Shown: piece by piece, positions 62,154 through 64,000 of the stretch
How positions within the stretch are numbered: the first letter of the stretch is position 1
Layout of the letters: each line of letters opens with the position of its first letter
Origin: Bacteroidota bacterium
Lineage (GTDB): Bacteria > Bacteroidota > Bacteroidia > Bacteroidales > JACABE01
DNA: 64,000 nucleotides
Direction of reading: 5' to 3'
Assembly (NCBI GenBank): GCA_026391675.1
Contig: JAPLDQ010000021.1
Location: 30,060 to 94,059 of the forward strand
Notes under the pieces: model-generated
Told to the model about the DNA's origin: nothing
What the model saw: only the letters and a program-made list of their open reading frames with translations
Databases searched by the model: none
Position numbers and translations under genes: made by a program

Positions 62154-63626
62154 ATGAAAAAGCTTTACATTTTAATTATTGCATGCTCTATGATGAATAT
62201 TGTAACTGCACAACAGAAATACCCTACCGTAACCAATAAAAGCAGTAAACCAATAAAAGAATCTTTACATCAGGATTTTCCTGAACAAAAAAATCCTGTA
62301 CTTCAAAAAAATCACAACTTAAAAACAACCAACTCCATCATTAATACAGTTGATACGATAATAGCTTACGATACAAGCAATACTCAATATAAACGGATTA
62401 TACAAATATTTAATAATTATGGGAAAAAGAGTGTTGAAACAAATGAAATCTGGCAAAATAATTCATGGATTAATAGTACTAAATTATCATATACATACAA
62501 TGTTTCGGGAAATTTGCTAACTAATATTTATGAAATCTGGCAAAATAATAATTGGATTTATCAAAGCAGAAATTCATATACATATTATGATACTAATGCT
62601 AATCCTAATAATTTATTGGTTGAGTTTTTTGTAAATAATACATGGGTGAATTTTCAAAAAGTATTTTATACCTATAATACAAATAAGAATCTGATTAGAG
62701 AATTAACAATGAACTGGAATAATACTGAGTGGCATGATGGTTCTCTTGACACTTTAACTTATGATACGAATGGAAGATTGCATTCAAAGTTACGGAAATT
62801 GTGGCAAAACCCATGGGCTAATGAGGAGCAATACATATATACATACGACACAAACGGCAATATAATCACAAAATTATATGAAGAGTACATGAATACTTAT
62901 AATGCTGACAGGTATACTTATACTTATGATACATCAGGGAATATGCTCAGCAGTATTCAGGAAGAATGGTATAATTATTACTGGAAAAATTCCAATAAAA
63001 TAGTATATACCTACGATACAGTTGGAAATTTACTCACAAATTTTACTTTTTTGTGGGAAAATATGATATGGAAAGATAATTATAAATTATTTTATACTTA
63101 TGATGCAAACAATAATCTTATTAATGAAGAATATAACCAACTCTATAACAATGTATATTCTTTCAGGTATACTTTTACTTATGATACAACAGGAAATTCA
63201 ATTGCCGGAAAATCAGAATTATGGCAAAATAATTCCTGGGTTTTATCACCGGTTTTAGTTGATAATTTATACGTATTTTCAAATAAAAATATAATTTACA
63301 AAGTCAATTGGTATCCTGAATATCTTGTTCGCTATGAAGCCAGTTTTGGTACAATTTCTACCGGAATAAAAGAAAATAATGACATTAATACTTTTATGAT
63401 ATACCCCAACCCGGCTACTTCCAGCTTAACAATAAATCTCCGGCAATTAACTATGCTGCAAAACACCAAAGTTTATATTTACGATATTCAGGGAAAATTG
63501 CTATTGCAACAAGCCATATCACAGCCACAAACAGAACTTGATATAGAACAGTTTGCAAAAGGGATTTATGTTGTGAACATAAAGAATGATAAGCATACAT
63601 TGGTCAGTAAGTTTGTGAAGGAATAG
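62154..63626 (+). CDS. T9SS-secreted protein with YTYD-type repeats
   Basis: This 490-residue protein has a signal peptide ending in ...NIVTAQQ. The middle part (about 90-390) is built from roughly ten degenerate repeats of about 25-35 residues: an aromatic W-x-N-x-W turn, then YTYDTxGNLL-like strands (YTYDTNGNII, YTYDTSGNML, YTYDTVGNLL, YTYDANNNLI, FTYDTTGNSI). The pattern recalls YD/RHS repeats. The C-terminus is a type IX sorting domain (INTFMIYPNPATSSLTINL, KGIYVVNIKN, HTLVSKFVKE), so the protein is exported across the outer membrane. Such repeat proteins often form surface or adhesive structures. No effector domain is visible. Confidence 0.83.
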   Translation: MKKLYILIIACSMMNIVTAQQKYPTVTNKSSKPIKESLHQDFPEQKNPVLQKNHNLKTTNSIINTVDTIIAYDTSNTQYKRIIQIFNNYGKKSVETNEIWQNNSWINSTKLSYTYNVSGNLLTNIYEIWQNNNWIYQSRNSYTYYDTNANPNNLLVEFFVNNTWVNFQKVFYTYNTNKNLIRELTMNWNNTEWHDGSLDTLTYDTNGRLHSKLRKLWQNPWANEEQYIYTYDTNGNIITKLYEEYMNTYNADRYTYTYDTSGNMLSSIQEEWYNYYWKNSNKIVYTYDTVGNLLTNFTFLWENMIWKDNYKLFYTYDANNNLINEEYNQLYNNVYSFRYTFTYDTTGNSIAGKSELWQNNSWVLSPVLVDNLYVFSNKNIIYKVNWYPEYLVRYEASFGTISTGIKENNDINTFMIYPNPATSSLTINLRQLTMLQNTKVYIYDIQGKLLLQQAISQPQTELDIEQFAKGIYVVNIKNDKHTLVSKFVKE

Positions 63627-63713
63627 TTTTTGTCCTGACTGACAAAAAACCTGCTGCGGAACATTATACTTAATTTCAAAATACGAAACGATTAACCAAT
63701 CAAAATAAATATT

Positions 63714-64000
63714 ATGAAAAAGATTTCATTATTATTAGTCATTTTAGCAATAATTGCTTTAAGTTGTAACAACAAAAAGAAAGTTGAAAATTTCCTGTTT
63801 TTATCGGTAGAACAGCTTAAGCCTTTAGGAATAGATTGCAGGGATAACGGAGTTTTCTATAAAAACATTAATCCAAATCACATTAAAGATAATCAAAGAA
63901 GTGCTTCATTTGCCTTTTATTGTAAAAAGGACAATTATTTAACTACAATAATATTTGATGAAGCTGATAGTATTAATGCGAATAAAACTATTGATACGAC
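63714..64000 (+). CDS. Partial lipoprotein, truncated by the window end
   Basis: The frame begins with ATG at 63714 and stays open to the window edge (about 95 residues). The start MKKISLLLVILAIIALSC has a lipobox (ALSC) at Cys18, followed by NNKKKVENF, so the product is an envelope lipoprotein. The rest is unrecognised. Confidence 0.65.
   Translation, partial: MKKISLLLVILAIIALSCNNKKKVENFLFLSVEQLKPLGIDCRDNGVFYKNINPNHIKDNQRSASFAFYCKKDNYLTTIIFDEADSINANKTIDT

Overview
The window comes from a low-GC member of the Bacteroidota, probably an anaerobe or microaerophile. Several signs agree. Promoters match the Bacteroidota -7 element TAnnTTTG, some with a TTG about 19-20 nt upstream, and Shine-Dalgarno sites are mostly absent. 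Two secreted proteins end in type IX secretion (T9SS) sorting domains. Many products are outer-membrane beta-barrels or lipoproteins. Enzymes such as pyruvate phosphate dikinase, a rubrerythrin-like protein, a NuoE/NuoF/GltD-type oxidoreductase and two glutamate dehydrogenases fit an amino-acid- and redox-flexible lifestyle. I saw no tRNA, rRNA or CRISPR array.

Layout. 0-3 kb: a partial secreted gene, a decayed IS110-family transposase and uvrB. 3-7 kb: an etfB-etfA-acyl-CoA dehydrogenase operon. 7-13 kb: a small secreted protein, a trypsin-fold protease, a large FAD/Fe-S D-2-hydroxyacid dehydrogenase-like protein and a di-heme cytochrome c peroxidase. 13-16 kb: a beta-barrel protein, aroK, a divergent ychF and a GT-C-like membrane protein. 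17-19.4 kb: two tandem TonB_C-domain paralogues behind a rubrerythrin-like gene. 19.5-25.7 kb: a three-gene flavin/Fe-S complex whose large subunit fuses a GltD-like NADPH module to a NuoG-like module. 26-30 kb: small genes, a cluster of hairpins and ppdK. 30-40 kb: a HAD phosphatase, a sialidase-fold protein, a T9SS protein, argS, a TatD-type hydrolase, a beta-barrel protein, an SRPBCC protein, pyrE, a NUDIX hydrolase and a TlpA-like protein. 40-48 kb: dipeptidyl peptidase IV and a TetR-TolC-HlyD-permease-permease export operon without an ATPase gene. 48-59 kb: ispE, an NADP-type gdhA, two giant paralogues joining receiver domains to a PEP/pyruvate-binding ATP-grasp domain, and an NAD-type glutamate dehydrogenase. 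59-64 kb: an accessory stretch of repeats, secreted hypotheticals, a cassette-like gene between two copies of an 86-bp repeat, a T9SS protein with YTYD repeats and a partial lipoprotein.

How the genes may work together. The Etf/acyl-CoA dehydrogenase set, the flavin/Fe-S complex, ppdK and the two glutamate dehydrogenases all touch the NAD(P)H, ferredoxin and PEP/pyruvate pools. The two most interesting loci are the NuoE-NuoF-GltD/NuoG complex, a candidate electron-bifurcating NAD(P)H transhydrogenase, and the pair of receiver-PPDK_N proteins set between an NADP-type and an NAD-type glutamate dehydrogenase, a possible unexplored regulator of carbon/nitrogen metabolism. Residue numbers were counted by hand. 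Family assignments come from recognising motifs, not from database searches.
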